Positions 32,830 to 43,616 of a stretch of 64,000 nucleotides of DNA are shown here, one piece after another. The notes below the pieces were generated by a model. It ran no database searches and was not told the DNA's origin. It saw nothing but the letters and a program-made list of their open reading frames with translations. The first letter of the stretch is position 1; each line of letters begins with the position of its first letter. A program made the position numbers and the translations under genes. Origin of the DNA: Betaproteobacteria bacterium (lineage in GTDB: Bacteria; Pseudomonadota; Gammaproteobacteria; Burkholderiales; SG8-41); NCBI GenBank assembly GCA_016868035.1, contig VGID01000011.1, positions 1-64,000 of the forward strand, written 5' to 3'.

Positions 32830-33540
32830 CGAAGTAGGAGTAGGAATGATGATTACCATGCACCCTCCACAGATCCGGACGAGCGGCATTCGCGCGTCCG
32901 GCTGTTGCCTCACGGTGATGCGCCAAGGCGAAGATAAGGATGACACGCGCGCGCAGGAGGGGGCCAGCGCTTGAGCAGGCGGCGCATGCGTTCCCAGCGC
33001 GGGCACGCGTTGTGGCTGCGCCGACACAGCGCACGATACCACTACCGCCCGACGCAGAAGCGAAACAAATGCAACGTTGGGCTGTTCATGAGGCACACTG
33101 TAGTAGCCGATGTGTCCACGCACAACCGTGCCCTACCACTGTCCCACTGCGGGTGTGGGCTGATGCAGGCGTCGCCGCAGTTCGGCTTTCACCGCTCTGA
33201 GCTTCGCCTGCAAGCGCTTGCGCATCGTCTGCCGCAGCACCGTTAAGCATCCATTGCTTCGCTTGGTCGCGCGAATATGCATGAAGCCAAGGAAGTTGAA
33301 CGTGTCGGGCTTTCCCAAGGCGGCTTGCCTGCAATCGTTGGATCACAAAACGGCCGAACTCCAGCAGTTGGGTCTTTTTTGGGCTGCAGTTTCAGTGTAA
33401 ACTTGCTCTACCTTGGACGAGTTCCGCCCAAACCGCTCGGCGTCAGACTTAACTGGAATCCGAGCACGATATCGTGTGGGTCGCTGAGCCTTCACCGTAT
33501 AACTCTTTCGTTGGACCATACGTCGCCGGTTTAACCCGGC
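32830..33540 (-). pseudogene. Decayed group II intron reverse transcriptase/maturase fragment
   Basis: Read on the minus strand, pieces of a group II intron-encoded protein appear in order across several frames: DIVLGFQ just after the YADD position, DAERFG, KFTLKLQPKK, TQLLEFGRFVI, GKPDTFNFLGF (near 33310), TVLRQTMRKRLQAK and ELRRRLHQPTP (near 33190-33140), then the C-terminal maturase-like residues toward 32880. At least two frameshifts and one stop break it. The 5' part (about 33540-33475) resembles the leader found before such genes, joined directly to the YADD region, suggesting an internal deletion. It separates the permease from the binding-protein gene and fills the 739-nt gap. Confidence 0.7.
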
Positions 33541-33556
33541 GCAGAAGGAGAAAGAC

Positions 33557-34564
33557 ATGATGAGGCGAGCAATGGTCGTCATACTATCCGCGCTGGTGCT
33601 GACATCCGTATCACCCATAGCCCCCGCCGCGGACAACAAAGTTCGGATCGGCTTTCAGCCTGGCACGTCGCCGCGCTTTTTCGTGGCGCGGGACCACGGC
33701 ATGTTCAAGAAAGTGGGCTTGACCGCCGAGTACGTCCAGTTCATCGCGGGGCCCCCGATGCTATCGGCGTTGGAGACCGGGACGATCGACATGGCATTCA
33801 TGACGACGGCCCCGGCCATCTTCGGCTTGGCTCAGGGAATCGATTATCGTGTGTTCTTCGTCGAAGCTGATGCGTCCCAGTCTGTCGCGCTAGTGTCAAC
33901 GAAGCGCGCCGGCATCAAGACGCTCGCGGAGCAGAGAGGCAAACGCATCGGCGTGCAGTTTGGGACTTCTGCGCACTATGCCCTGCTCCGTTCGCTCGAA
34001 GCCGCCAAGCTCAAGGAGACTGACCTCAAGATTCTCGACATGCAGGCGAGCGTTATCGTTCCCGCTTTCCTCAAGGGGAATATCGACGGTGGATGGGCCT
34101 GGGATCCCTGGGTGGCGAGAATGCAAGCGGAGGGCGGCTCGATGGTGTGGGCGCTGTCGGATCAGCGGCTGCCAATGCCCCTCGTTTGGGTCGTGCGGAC
34201 CGCTTGGCTCAACAGCAACCGCGACACCGTGCAGTTGTTCATCAAGGCGATGGAGCTATCCCATGCGTACCTGATGGAAAACCCCAAGGAGGGGATAGCG
34301 TCGCTCGGCCAGGTGTTCGGCGTTAATGAGGAGCTCGCGAAGCAGATCTACAACCGTATTGAAGTCCCGAGCATCAAGGAGCAGGTTACAGGGTACGTCG
34401 GCGCCCTGGGAACATCGAGCACCAAGGCGACGTCCGGCATGGCGACGCACATGAGCGACTTGGCGAGTTTCTTCTTTGCGCTCAAGAGGATCCCTGTGAA
34501 GCCGGACGTCATCAGAGCTATTGACCCCGGCCCTCTGGAAGCGTACACAGCGAAGAAGCGCTAA
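33557..34564 (+). CDS. ABC transporter substrate-binding protein, TauA/SsuA type
   Basis: Periplasmic binding protein, 335 aa, with a signal peptide ending near PAAD (about residue 25). The NMT1/SsuA-like fold follows: KVRIGFQPGTSPRFFVARDHGMF (features FQPGTSP and ARDHGMF), SALETGTIDMAFM, GKRIGVQFGTSAHYAL and AFLKGNIDGGWAWDPW. The WAWDPW motif recurs in taurine/sulfonate-type binding proteins. Good ribosome site GAAGGAGAAAG ahead of ATG 33557 (ATG 33560 also possible). It presumably delivers the substrate to the 31.2-32.8 kb transporter, though it now sits behind the intron relic. Confidence 0.88.
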   Translation: MMRRAMVVILSALVLTSVSPIAPAADNKVRIGFQPGTSPRFFVARDHGMFKKVGLTAEYVQFIAGPPMLSALETGTIDMAFMTTAPAIFGLAQGIDYRVFFVEADASQSVALVSTKRAGIKTLAEQRGKRIGVQFGTSAHYALLRSLEAAKLKETDLKILDMQASVIVPAFLKGNIDGGWAWDPWVARMQAEGGSMVWALSDQRLPMPLVWVVRTAWLNSNRDTVQLFIKAMELSHAYLMENPKEGIASLGQVFGVNEELAKQIYNRIEVPSIKEQVTGYVGALGTSSTKATSGMATHMSDLASFFFALKRIPVKPDVIRAIDPGPLEAYTAKKR

Positions 34565-34621
34565 TGTGAACACCGAGAGTGTCCTGTCGCTCACATGGAG
34601 CGATAGTGGAGCGGTGATCCG

Positions 34622-34850
34622 ACGAAATCGACATCCGGGCGGTCTACATCGACGGCATCGGCATCGCCGGTCAGATGATTGTCGTTGCCGTGGGCTGGAT
34701 GTAGTGGGAAGCCAAGCACCTGCTCGGCATCAAACCGGGCGACACGGACAATGCCTTTGGTGGTGGAAGGCGCTGCTGGCGGATTTAGCCAGGCGGCGGC
34801 ATTGGCAGGACAGACGGGCCCGTTGGTGATCGACGGTGTCGCTGCCTGAC
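34622..34850 (+). pseudogene. Mutator/IS256-family transposase relic
   Basis: In the frame from about 34622 one reads AVYIDGIGIAGQMIVVAVG then, after an in-frame TAG, KHLLGIKPGDTDNAF. A shift of frame then gives GQTGPLVIDG. These match, in order, the central catalytic region of Mutator-type transposases (YIDG, VAVG.D..G.KH.LG, GDTENA, VIDG). Both ends are missing and the fragment is broken, so it is inert. Confidence 0.65.
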
Positions 34851-35622
34851 TCGCTCCGGCCCGACGAGGTCCGATGGCGCGCCTTTCGTCGAGCGGGGCC
34901 ATATCATTTTCGTCGACGGGACGACGGAGAATACTTCGTAGGGAAGCGGTGACGTCAGTGTTGATCGTAGTGGTCGGGTAGGTGGGCGCGGTCGCCCGCG
35001 CCCAGCCCCCTAAGACATCCGACCCGCCCTCAGCACGTTTCACAATGTAGCGAGCATCCCAAGGGGCGCCCATTGTGAGAGGCTGCTGAGAGGTGACGCA
35101 CAGGCCAACTTGCCTTCGGTATAGCTTCGCGCGACTTCCCCGCTGAGCTCAGCATTTTCTTACCCGGCGCTACTGGAAAACAGGAATGCACGCAGCCAGG
35201 CGTTCCTGCCGCGTCGAATTCTTCAGCACACCTTGGCTGTGCCTCGTCCGCAGTCTTTCGAGCGGATAGCCCTGCTTCCGCGTTGTGAAGACCACCTAGC
35301 ACATTGCTTCATGTATCAACGCCGTCCACGTCGGTCTTCTTCCACCGACTCAGCCAGAACCGATTGCGACGCGGAACACATCATTGTGGCTCGGCGCCGC
35401 CAAAGCGTGGTATGGCGCGACAGCGGACTCCGCCCGTGCAACGCCGGCAAGCTGAACGACCGACATCCTGATGGGGAACGCCAGCAACAGCTCCATCCAG
35501 AAAAATCAGCGGCGCAAAGCATTGCAGGTCACACGTTCCGCGCAGTCTTCAAGATTGTCTCTCCTGTCGTATCAGGCGCTCTAACGAAAAACAAGGCGAG
35601 CTTTCGCCAGGCCCGCACACGA
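34851..35622. other. Gene-free decayed stretch inside the island
   Basis: About 770 nt without a credible gene. Short open frames on both strands (for example plus 35233-35667 and minus 35030-35302) lack ribosome sites and family resemblance. The material looks like remnants of mobile DNA between the Mutator relic and the IS91-type tail, but I could not identify its source. Confidence 0.5.
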
Positions 35623-35778
35623 TCAATGCACACGTGCCGACTGTGGAAGCGCTGTCTCCGCGCGTAACCGCCTCACCTCGTCAATCAGCCGGCGCAAGGC
35701 GCGCATCGTCTGCGCATCTGCATCGCATTCGCCGTCCTTCAGTCGGCGTTCGATCTCCTGCAATTCCGCCTCGTCCAT
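35623..35778 (-). CDS. Small hypothetical protein, 51 aa
   Basis: The minus-strand ATG at 35778 is preceded by AAAGGAGACAGC, an excellent ribosome site. The product begins MDEAELQEIERRLKDGE and contains RRLIDEVRRLRAE. It is a highly charged, helical protein predicted to form a short coiled coil, with a pattern like other small betaproteobacterial hypotheticals having a C-terminal EVxRLR helix. No function is recognised. It starts head-to-head with the IS91-type transposase tail on the other strand. Confidence 0.55.
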   Translation of the reverse strand: MDEAELQEIERRLKDGECDADAQTMRALRRLIDEVRRLRAETALPQSARVH

Positions 35779-35986
35779 GCTGTCTCCTTTGGAATGTCCC
35801 AAGTGTAACGGACCAATGCGGGTCATTGCGTTCATCGAGGATCCGGGCGTCATCCGGCGCATCCTCGAACACCTCGGATTGTGGGCGCCGCTCGCCACCG
35901 AGCGCAGTCCGCCGCTTCCTGCCGCGAGTTGGCCCCGGCATGCCAACTTGCCACTGACCTATCACCCGGTGCCCGACATCGCCTGA
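35777..35986 (+). pseudogene. IS91-type (Y2) transposase, C-terminal remnant
   Basis: The last 69 codons contain ECPKCNGPMRVIAFIEDP and VIRRILEHLGLW. These are the zinc-finger-like and helical C-terminal signature of IS91-type putative transposases, ending HPVPDIA. The catalytic Y2 domain and everything upstream of the CPKC motif are gone. Its final 27 or so codons are duplicated at 28366-28449, which identifies the direct repeats as ends of this element. Confidence 0.65.
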
Positions 35987-36246
35987 GAACCGCCTCGAAA
36001 AACCCGCGGCGTAGGACAGCGCGTGCCACCGTCCCGCGGTTGCAATAGATTGCCCAGTAATTCACTGCGGATCCCGCTCATGACCCACGCGGATCGTGGT
36101 CGTGTGCACAGGGCGGGGAAGGCAGCATGAACATAAGACCGCGTATTGCGGCAGCTGTCCCGCCCCCGCTCCCGGCGCTTCAGCTTGGCGCGGCGGGATT
36201 GTGACCGGATTGATTTTCGGGTGGATTGATTTCCTTCGCTTTACCC
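35904..36246 (+). repeat. Direct repeat, right copy: 3' end of an IS91-type element
   Basis: Same orientation as the left copy: 84 nt identical (35904-35987), then about 260 nt of diverged homology ending with two versions of GGATTGATTT (near 36207 and 36223). It adjoins the end of the atp operon. The gap from 35988 to 36319 contains only this element end and no gene. Confidence 0.8.
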
Positions 36247-36319
36247 CTGCGGGTTGAACGGCGCACGCGTCCGTTCGAACTCGCGGAGATAAACCGGCGC
36301 CGTCAGGCGTCCGGATTTA

Positions 36320-36742
36320 TCACTTCTTCTGCCGCAGCTTCCGGATCGCGGCGAGCTGCGCCGCAAGCGTCGCGAGCTCCGCTTCGACCGCCGCGACCTC
36401 CTGCTTGTCGCGCGCCTTGGAGCGCGCCTGCTCGGCGCGCTTCTGCGCGTCCAATGCCTTCGCCTCGTCCAGATCGTGTCCGCGTATCGCGGTATCGGCG
36501 AGCACGGTGATCATCGTGGGCTGCACCTCGAGGACGCCACCCGCAACGAAGATCAGCTCTTCCGCGCCGCCGCCCGCGGGCTTGATCCGCACCGCGCCGG
36601 GCTTGATCCGCGTGATGAGCGGCGTGTGGCGCGGATAGATGCCGAGCTCGCCCGCCTCTCCCGGCAGGACCACGAACTCCGCCTCCCCCGAGTAGATGCT
36701 CTCCTCGGCGCTCACTACGTCGATGTGTATCGTGTTCGCCAT
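36320..36742 (-). CDS. atpC: ATP synthase F1 epsilon subunit
   Basis: Epsilon couples the central stalk to the c-ring and can inhibit ATP hydrolysis. The 140 aa have the N-terminal beta sandwich ([39 protein letters not shown]) and the C-terminal two-helix inhibitory domain (about 90-140, Ala/Arg/Glu rich). Complete; last gene of the atp operon, with a repeat hairpin between it and atpD. Confidence 0.96.
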   Translation of the reverse strand: MANTIHIDVVSAEESIYSGEAEFVVLPGEAGELGIYPRHTPLITRIKPGAVRIKPAGGGAEELIFVAGGVLEVQPTMITVLADTAIRGHDLDEAKALDAQKRAEQARSKARDKQEVAAVEAELATLAAQLAAIRKLRQKK

Positions 36743-36750
36743 TCAAAGCT

Positions 36751-38253
<1,503 letters not shown>

Positions 38254-38263
38254 TCAGACTCTT

Positions 38264-38353
38264 AACCGCAAAGACGCGAAGGCGCAAAGTATCCGCGAAG
38301 ATATTTGATAATCCTTTACGTGGTTTACTTTGCGTCTTTGCGCCTTTGCGGTT
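38264..38353. repeat. Long near-perfect hairpin of CGCAAAG-type units, atpG-atpD spacer
   Basis: Arms 38264-38291 and 38326-38353 (28 nt) pair with only three or so mismatches. Each is a run of CGCAAAG/GCGAAG-like units (complement CTTTGCG). The 34-nt loop is AT-rich. This is the best-formed of the four spacer hairpins. The element makes up most of the atpG-atpD gap. Confidence 0.88.
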
Positions 38354-38364
38354 TCCGTTTTTCC

Positions 38365-39228
38365 TTACACTGCGGCAGCTCCGCCGACGATCTCGGCGAT
38401 TTCCTTGGTGATCGCCGCCTGCCGGTTCTTGTTGTAGATGAGCGTGAGCTCGTCGATCACGCTCCCGGCATTGTCCGAAGCCGCCTTCATCGCCACCATG
38501 CGCGCCGATTGCTCGGAGGCCATGTTCTCGGCGACCGCCTGGAAGATGATCGTCTCGATGTAGCGGGTGAGCACGTGATCGAGAACCGCCTGCGCCTCCG
38601 GCTCGTAGATGTAGTCCCAGCTGCCTTCCGGCGCGCCGAGCCGCTCGCCGGCGAGAGGCAGCAGCTGCTCGCACACCGGCTCCTGCCTCATGGTGTTGAT
38701 GAAGCGGGTGTAGAACAGCGTCAGCCGGTCGAAACGGTCCTCGCTGTAGCCGTCGAGCATGATCTTGATCGCGCCGATCAGCTTTTCCATCTGCGGCCGG
38801 TCGCCAAGCTGGGTCACCTGCGAGATGATGTTGGCGCCGAGCCGCTGCATGAAGCCGAGCGCCTTGTTCCCGATGCAGCACACCTCGAGCTTCTCGCCCC
38901 GGCCTTCCCACTCCCGGATCGAGTTGAGCGCAAGCCGCAGCACGTTGGTGTTGAGGCCGCCGCACAGCCCCTTGTCCGTGCTGATGACGATGATGCCCAT
39001 GCGCTTGACAGTGTCGCGCATCACCAGGAAAGGGTGGCGGTATTCCGGATTGGCGTGGCTGATGTGCGCCGCGACGTTGCGGATCTTTTCCGCGTACGGA
39101 CGCGCCGCGCGCATGCGCTCCTGCGCGCGCCGCATCTTCGAGGCGGCCACCATCTCCATCGCCTTCGTGATCTTCCGGGTGTTCTGCACACTCCGGATCT
39201 TCATCCTGATTTCTTTCGTTCCCGCCAT
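38365..39228 (-). CDS. atpG: ATP synthase F1 gamma subunit
   Basis: Gamma is the rotating central shaft. Starting at the ATG at 39228 gives 287 aa, the E. coli length, beginning [24 protein letters not shown] (features [13 protein letters not shown]). The C-terminal helix retains [15 protein letters not shown] and [14 protein letters not shown]. The in-frame ATG 24 nt upstream is not conserved. Between atpA and atpG there are 100 nt of plain spacer. Confidence 0.96.
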   Translation of the reverse strand: MAGTKEIRMKIRSVQNTRKITKAMEMVAASKMRRAQERMRAARPYAEKIRNVAAHISHANPEYRHPFLVMRDTVKRMGIIVISTDKGLCGGLNTNVLRLALNSIREWEGRGEKLEVCCIGNKALGFMQRLGANIISQVTQLGDRPQMEKLIGAIKIMLDGYSEDRFDRLTLFYTRFINTMRQEPVCEQLLPLAGERLGAPEGSWDYIYEPEAQAVLDHVLTRYIETIIFQAVAENMASEQSARMVAMKAASDNAGSVIDELTLIYNKNRQAAITKEIAEIVGGAAAV

Positions 39229-39328
39229 CGTTTCTATCTCCAGCGCTTCCACTCATCCCGCGCGATGAACTGCGCGCATTGCGTCCGCTCGATCGCGCGG
39301 AGTTATTGCCGCGCGCCTTTCGCGTCGG

Positions 39329-40879
39329 TCAATAACTGCTGTTCTTCTTCCAGTCCTTGAGCGCTTCCCCCAGCTGCCCCTCGTCCTCCTTGGTGAGGTC
39401 CTTCTTGTCCTGCATCCGACCGACGAGCTCTCCGTACTTGGCCTTGATGTAGTCGCGCATCGAGCGCTCGGCAGCGAGCGCCTTCTTCACCTCGACGTCG
39501 TCAAAGTAGCCGTTGTTCACGGCAAACAGCGTCAGTGCCATCTCCCACACCTGCAGCGGCGCGTACTGCATCTGCTTCATGAGCTCGGTCACCATGCGGC
39601 CGCGCTCGAGCTGCTTGCGCGTGGTTTCGTCGAGGTCGGAAGCGAACTGGGCAAACGCTGCGAGCTCGCGGTACTGCGCGAGCGCGAGGCGCACGCCGCC
39701 GCCGGTGTCGCGGCGCTTCATGATCCGGGTCTGCGCGGCGCCGCCGACCCGCGACACCGAGACGCCGGCGTTGATTGCGGGGCGGATGCCCGCGTTGAAG
39801 AGGTCGGTCTCCAGGAAGATCTGGCCGTCGGTGATCGATATCACGTTCGTGGGCACGAACGCGGTCACGTCGCCGGCCTGGGTCTCGATGATGGGCAGCG
39901 CCGTGAGCGAGCCGGTCCTGCCCTTGACTTCGCCGCTGGTGAAGCGCTCCACGTATTCCGCGCTCACACGGGCGGCGCGCTCCAGCAGGCGCGAGTGCAG
40001 GTAGAACACGTCGCCGGGATACGCCTCGCGGCCGGGGGGCCGGCGCAACAGCAGCGAGATCTGCCGGTACGCCCACGCCTGCTTGGTCAGGTCGTCGTAG
40101 ATGATGAGCGCGTCCTGGCCCCGGTCGCGGAAGTATTCACCCATGGTGCAGCCCGAGTACGGCGCGATGTACTGCATCGCCGCCGACTCGGAGGCGGAAG
40201 CCGCGATCACGATGCTGTACTCCATCGCGCCGTGCTCCTCGAGCTTGCGCACGACGGTGGCGATGGTCGAAGCCTTCTGTCCGACGGCAACGTAGACGCA
40301 GATGAGATCCTTGCCCTTCTGGTTGATGATGGTGTCGACCGCCACCGCGGTCTTGCCGGTCTGCCGGTCGCCGATGATGAGCTCCCGCTGGCCGCGGCCG
40401 ATCGGCACCATCGAATCGATCGCCTTGAGGCCCGTCTGCACCGGCTCGCCCACGGACTTGCGCCAGATCACCCCCGGGGCCACCTTCTCGATGACGTCCG
40501 TCATCTTGGCCTTGATCGGCCCCTTGCCGTCGATCGGCTGCCCGAGAGCGTTCACGACGCGCCCGAGCAGCTCGGGGCCGACGGGCACTTCGAGGATCCG
40601 ACCGGTGCACTTGACCGCGTCCCCCTCGGAGATGTGCTCGTAATCGCCCAGGATCACGGAGCCCACCGAGTCGCGCTCGAGGTTGAGCGCCAGCCCGAAC
40701 GTGTTCTTCGGGAATTCCAGCATTTCGCCCTGCATGACGTCGGAGAGTCCGTGGATGCGGCAGATGCCGTCGGTCACCGTCACCACCGTGCCCTGGGTGC
40801 GGATGTCCGCCGCGAGCGCCAGGCTCTCGATCTTGCCGCGGATGAGCTCGCTGATCTCGGAAGGTTTGAGCTGTTGCAT
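39329..40879 (-). CDS. atpA: ATP synthase F1 alpha subunit
   Basis: Alpha holds the non-catalytic nucleotide sites and alternates with beta in the F1 ring. The 516 aa begin [18 protein letters not shown] and contain P-loop GDRQTGKTA (about 170), the [16 protein letters not shown] segment with the conserved Arg that reaches the beta active site, and the full C-terminal helical domain. Complete. Confidence 0.97.
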   Translation of the reverse strand: MQQLKPSEISELIRGKIESLALAADIRTQGTVVTVTDGICRIHGLSDVMQGEMLEFPKNTFGLALNLERDSVGSVILGDYEHISEGDAVKCTGRILEVPVGPELLGRVVNALGQPIDGKGPIKAKMTDVIEKVAPGVIWRKSVGEPVQTGLKAIDSMVPIGRGQRELIIGDRQTGKTAVAVDTIINQKGKDLICVYVAVGQKASTIATVVRKLEEHGAMEYSIVIAASASESAAMQYIAPYSGCTMGEYFRDRGQDALIIYDDLTKQAWAYRQISLLLRRPPGREAYPGDVFYLHSRLLERAARVSAEYVERFTSGEVKGRTGSLTALPIIETQAGDVTAFVPTNVISITDGQIFLETDLFNAGIRPAINAGVSVSRVGGAAQTRIMKRRDTGGGVRLALAQYRELAAFAQFASDLDETTRKQLERGRMVTELMKQMQYAPLQVWEMALTLFAVNNGYFDDVEVKKALAAERSMRDYIKAKYGELVGRMQDKKDLTKEDEGQLGEALKDWKKNSSY

Positions 40880-40898
40880 ATCAGGTTTCCTCGATTGC

Positions 40899-41435
40899 CT
40901 AGGTCATTAATTCAGCGGCCATCGCGGCGAGCTTGCCGCGCACCGAGCCGTCGATCACCTCGTCGCCCACCTGCACGCGCACGCCGCCGATGAGCTCCTT
41001 GTCCACCTCGACCCGGGGGTTGATCTTGCGCTTGAAGCGCCGCTCCAGGTCGGCTACCAGCGAACCCACCTGTGACGGGTCGAGCGCGAACGCGCTGGTG
41101 ATCATCGCCTCCACCACGCCCTCCCGCTCGTTCTTGAGTTGCAGGTAGATGTCGCGAATTTCCGGCAGCAGGGCGAGCCGCCGGTTCTCGATCAGCACGC
41201 GCAGGAGGTTCTGCGCCTCGGCGCTGAGAGCGCCGCCGCACAGAGAGGCAAACAGCTCGTAGAGTTGCGCGACGGCAAGATTGGGGTTGCCGATCGCCGC
41301 GCGCACCTCGTCATGTGCCGCAACGTCTGCCATGGCGTCGAGCATCCGCGACCACCCCGCGAGCGTCCCGCCCGCGTCGGCGAGCCTGAAGACCGCTTCG
41401 GCATAGGGCCGCGCTACCGTGACGTTCTCGGCCAT
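40899..41435 (-). CDS. atpH: ATP synthase F1 delta subunit
   Basis: Delta joins F1 to the peripheral stalk (b subunits). The ATG at 41435 gives 178 aa beginning [19 protein letters not shown], typical of the family. The C-terminal conserved [27 protein letters not shown] region is seen (features [18 protein letters not shown]). The upstream extension to 41492 overlaps atpF and is not needed. It lies 4 nt from atpF. Confidence 0.95.
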   Translation of the reverse strand: MAENVTVARPYAEAVFRLADAGGTLAGWSRMLDAMADVAAHDEVRAAIGNPNLAVAQLYELFASLCGGALSAEAQNLLRVLIENRRLALLPEIRDIYLQLKNEREGVVEAMITSAFALDPSQVGSLVADLERRFKRKINPRVEVDKELIGGVRVQVGDEVIDGSVRGKLAAMAAELMT

Positions 41436-41439
41436 CGGG

Positions 41440-41913
41440 TTACCGCATCTCCTGCGTAAGCTGCGCCAGCAGGCCGGCGTGCGCCTTCGCATCGACCTCG
41501 CGCCGCAGAATTCTTTCCGCGCCGGCGACGACCAGCGCCGAGATCTGCTCCCGGAGCATCTCCTTGGCGCGAGACACCTGCTGATCGATCTCCGCCTGCG
41601 CGGCCGTTTTCTCGCGGTTGCCTTCTTCCTTGGCCTGAGCCCGCGCTTCCTCGATCATCTGCGCCGAGCGGCGCTCCGCCTGGGCAATGATTTCGGCGGC
41701 GCGCTCGCGCGCCTCCTGGATACTCTCTTCGGCGCGCCGGGTGGCGCTGTCGAGCTCGAGCCGGCCGCGCTCCGCCGCGGCGAGCCCGTCGGCAATGTCC
41801 TTCTGCCGCTCCGCGATGACGCGCTGGAAAAACGGCCAGACGATCTTCGCCACGAACCAGACGAAGAACGCAAACCAGATGACCTGCCCCAGCAAGGTCG
41901 CATTGATGTTCAT
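41440..41913 (-). CDS. atpF: ATP synthase Fo subunit b
   Basis: Subunit b is the peripheral stalk, present as a dimer. The ATG at 41913 gives 157 aa: an N-terminal membrane helix ([20 protein letters not shown], about 5-26), then a long charged helix rich in A/E/R/K forming the right-handed coiled coil to the C-terminus. Normal length; the longer opening to 41976 is not required. Confidence 0.95.
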   Translation of the reverse strand: MNINATLLGQVIWFAFFVWFVAKIVWPFFQRVIAERQKDIADGLAAAERGRLELDSATRRAEESIQEARERAAEIIAQAERRSAQMIEEARAQAKEEGNREKTAAQAEIDQQVSRAKEMLREQISALVVAGAERILRREVDAKAHAGLLAQLTQEMR

Positions 41914-41980
41914 ACCGATATCCCGCCTTCCGACACAGTGCCTGCGTCCGCCCGCTCCGGCGCGGGCCCCCGCCAACCGC

Positions 41981-43141
<1,161 letters not shown>

Positions 43142-43492
43142 TTAGACGAAAAGCAGTGCCACCCAATAGACGGCGAGCGTCGCGATATAAGTCAACAGCA
43201 ACGGCAACGTGGCAACCTCCCGGTACAGACCGAAAGCTGCCGCAAACAATATGACGGTGAAAGCGAGCTTGAGCACCTCGGCGCGATACTGCGCCTTCAC
43301 CAGTTCCTTCGGCTCCTCGCTCCGCGCCGCGAACGCCTTGCGCGCGTAGATCCACGCAGTGGAGAACCCGATACCGCCGCCGATCAGCGCCGAGTACGCG
43401 GCATGGACGTTTTCGCTCAGCAGAAACGCCAAAGAGCCCGCCGCCAGTGTCACCGCGATTTGCGCGCCGATGATCCGGTTGATCGTTTTCAT
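43142..43492 (-). CDS. atpI: ATP synthase subunit I (c-ring assembly factor)
   Basis: A small membrane protein (116 aa from the ATG at 43492) with four hydrophobic segments: 10-28, 34-52, about 73-90 and 95-115. AtpI helps c-ring assembly and magnesium handling in other bacteria. It occupies the usual first place of the operon, next to parB. Sequence conservation in this family is weak, so the call rests on position and topology. Confidence 0.85.
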   Translation of the reverse strand: MKTINRIIGAQIAVTLAAGSLAFLLSENVHAAYSALIGGGIGFSTAWIYARKAFAARSEEPKELVKAQYRAEVLKLAFTVILFAAAFGLYREVATLPLLLTYIATLAVYWVALLFV

Positions 43493-43559
43493 CCAGCGGC
43501 CGCTTCGTCGATCGGCGATGCGGGCGGCGGCGGACGGCAGCGAGCCCAAAAAGAGCTGG

Positions 43560-43590
43560 ATTTTATCATCTTCGCGCACGCTGCTGTCAA
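43560..43590 (-). promoter_or_regulatory. Predicted sigma70 promoter of the atp operon
   Basis: On the minus strand a perfect -35 TTGACA (43590-43585) is followed by a -10-like TAAAAT (43565-43560) after 19 nt, or GATAAA after 17 nt. It lies between the parB stop and the atpI start, about 70 nt upstream of atpI. Confidence 0.5.
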
Positions 43591-43616
43591 CGACAACGCG
43601 CCGCGCCGCCCGTGTT

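Larger units (their letters stand above)
28366..36246 (+). mobile_element. Accessory island bounded by direct repeats of an IS91-type 3' end
   Basis: The two boundary repeats (28366-28712 and 35904-36246) are in direct orientation. Between them lie the RidA-like/LLM/ABC transporter genes, a decayed group II intron fragment, a Mutator transposase relic and an IS91-type transposase tail. The genes inside look lower in GC and use codons less biased to G/C than neighbours. On either side are core genes (glpD, atpC). This layout is that expected of cargo carried by rolling-circle IS91/ISCR-like elements; mobility today is doubtful since no intact transposase remains. Confidence 0.6.

Noticed and set aside
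32940-33246. Short plus-strand open frames in the permease to binding-protein gap
   Set aside because: They are antisense to the reverse-transcriptase fragments, which give coherent similarity on the other strand.
35030-35302. Possible group II intron RNA fragment on the minus strand (GTGCTAGGTGGTCTTCACAA region)
   Set aside because: Impression of similarity only; without a covariance search I could not support a call.
35233-35667. 144-aa plus-strand open frame in the island
   Set aside because: No ribosome site, no family resemblance, odd composition; considered chance in decayed DNA.
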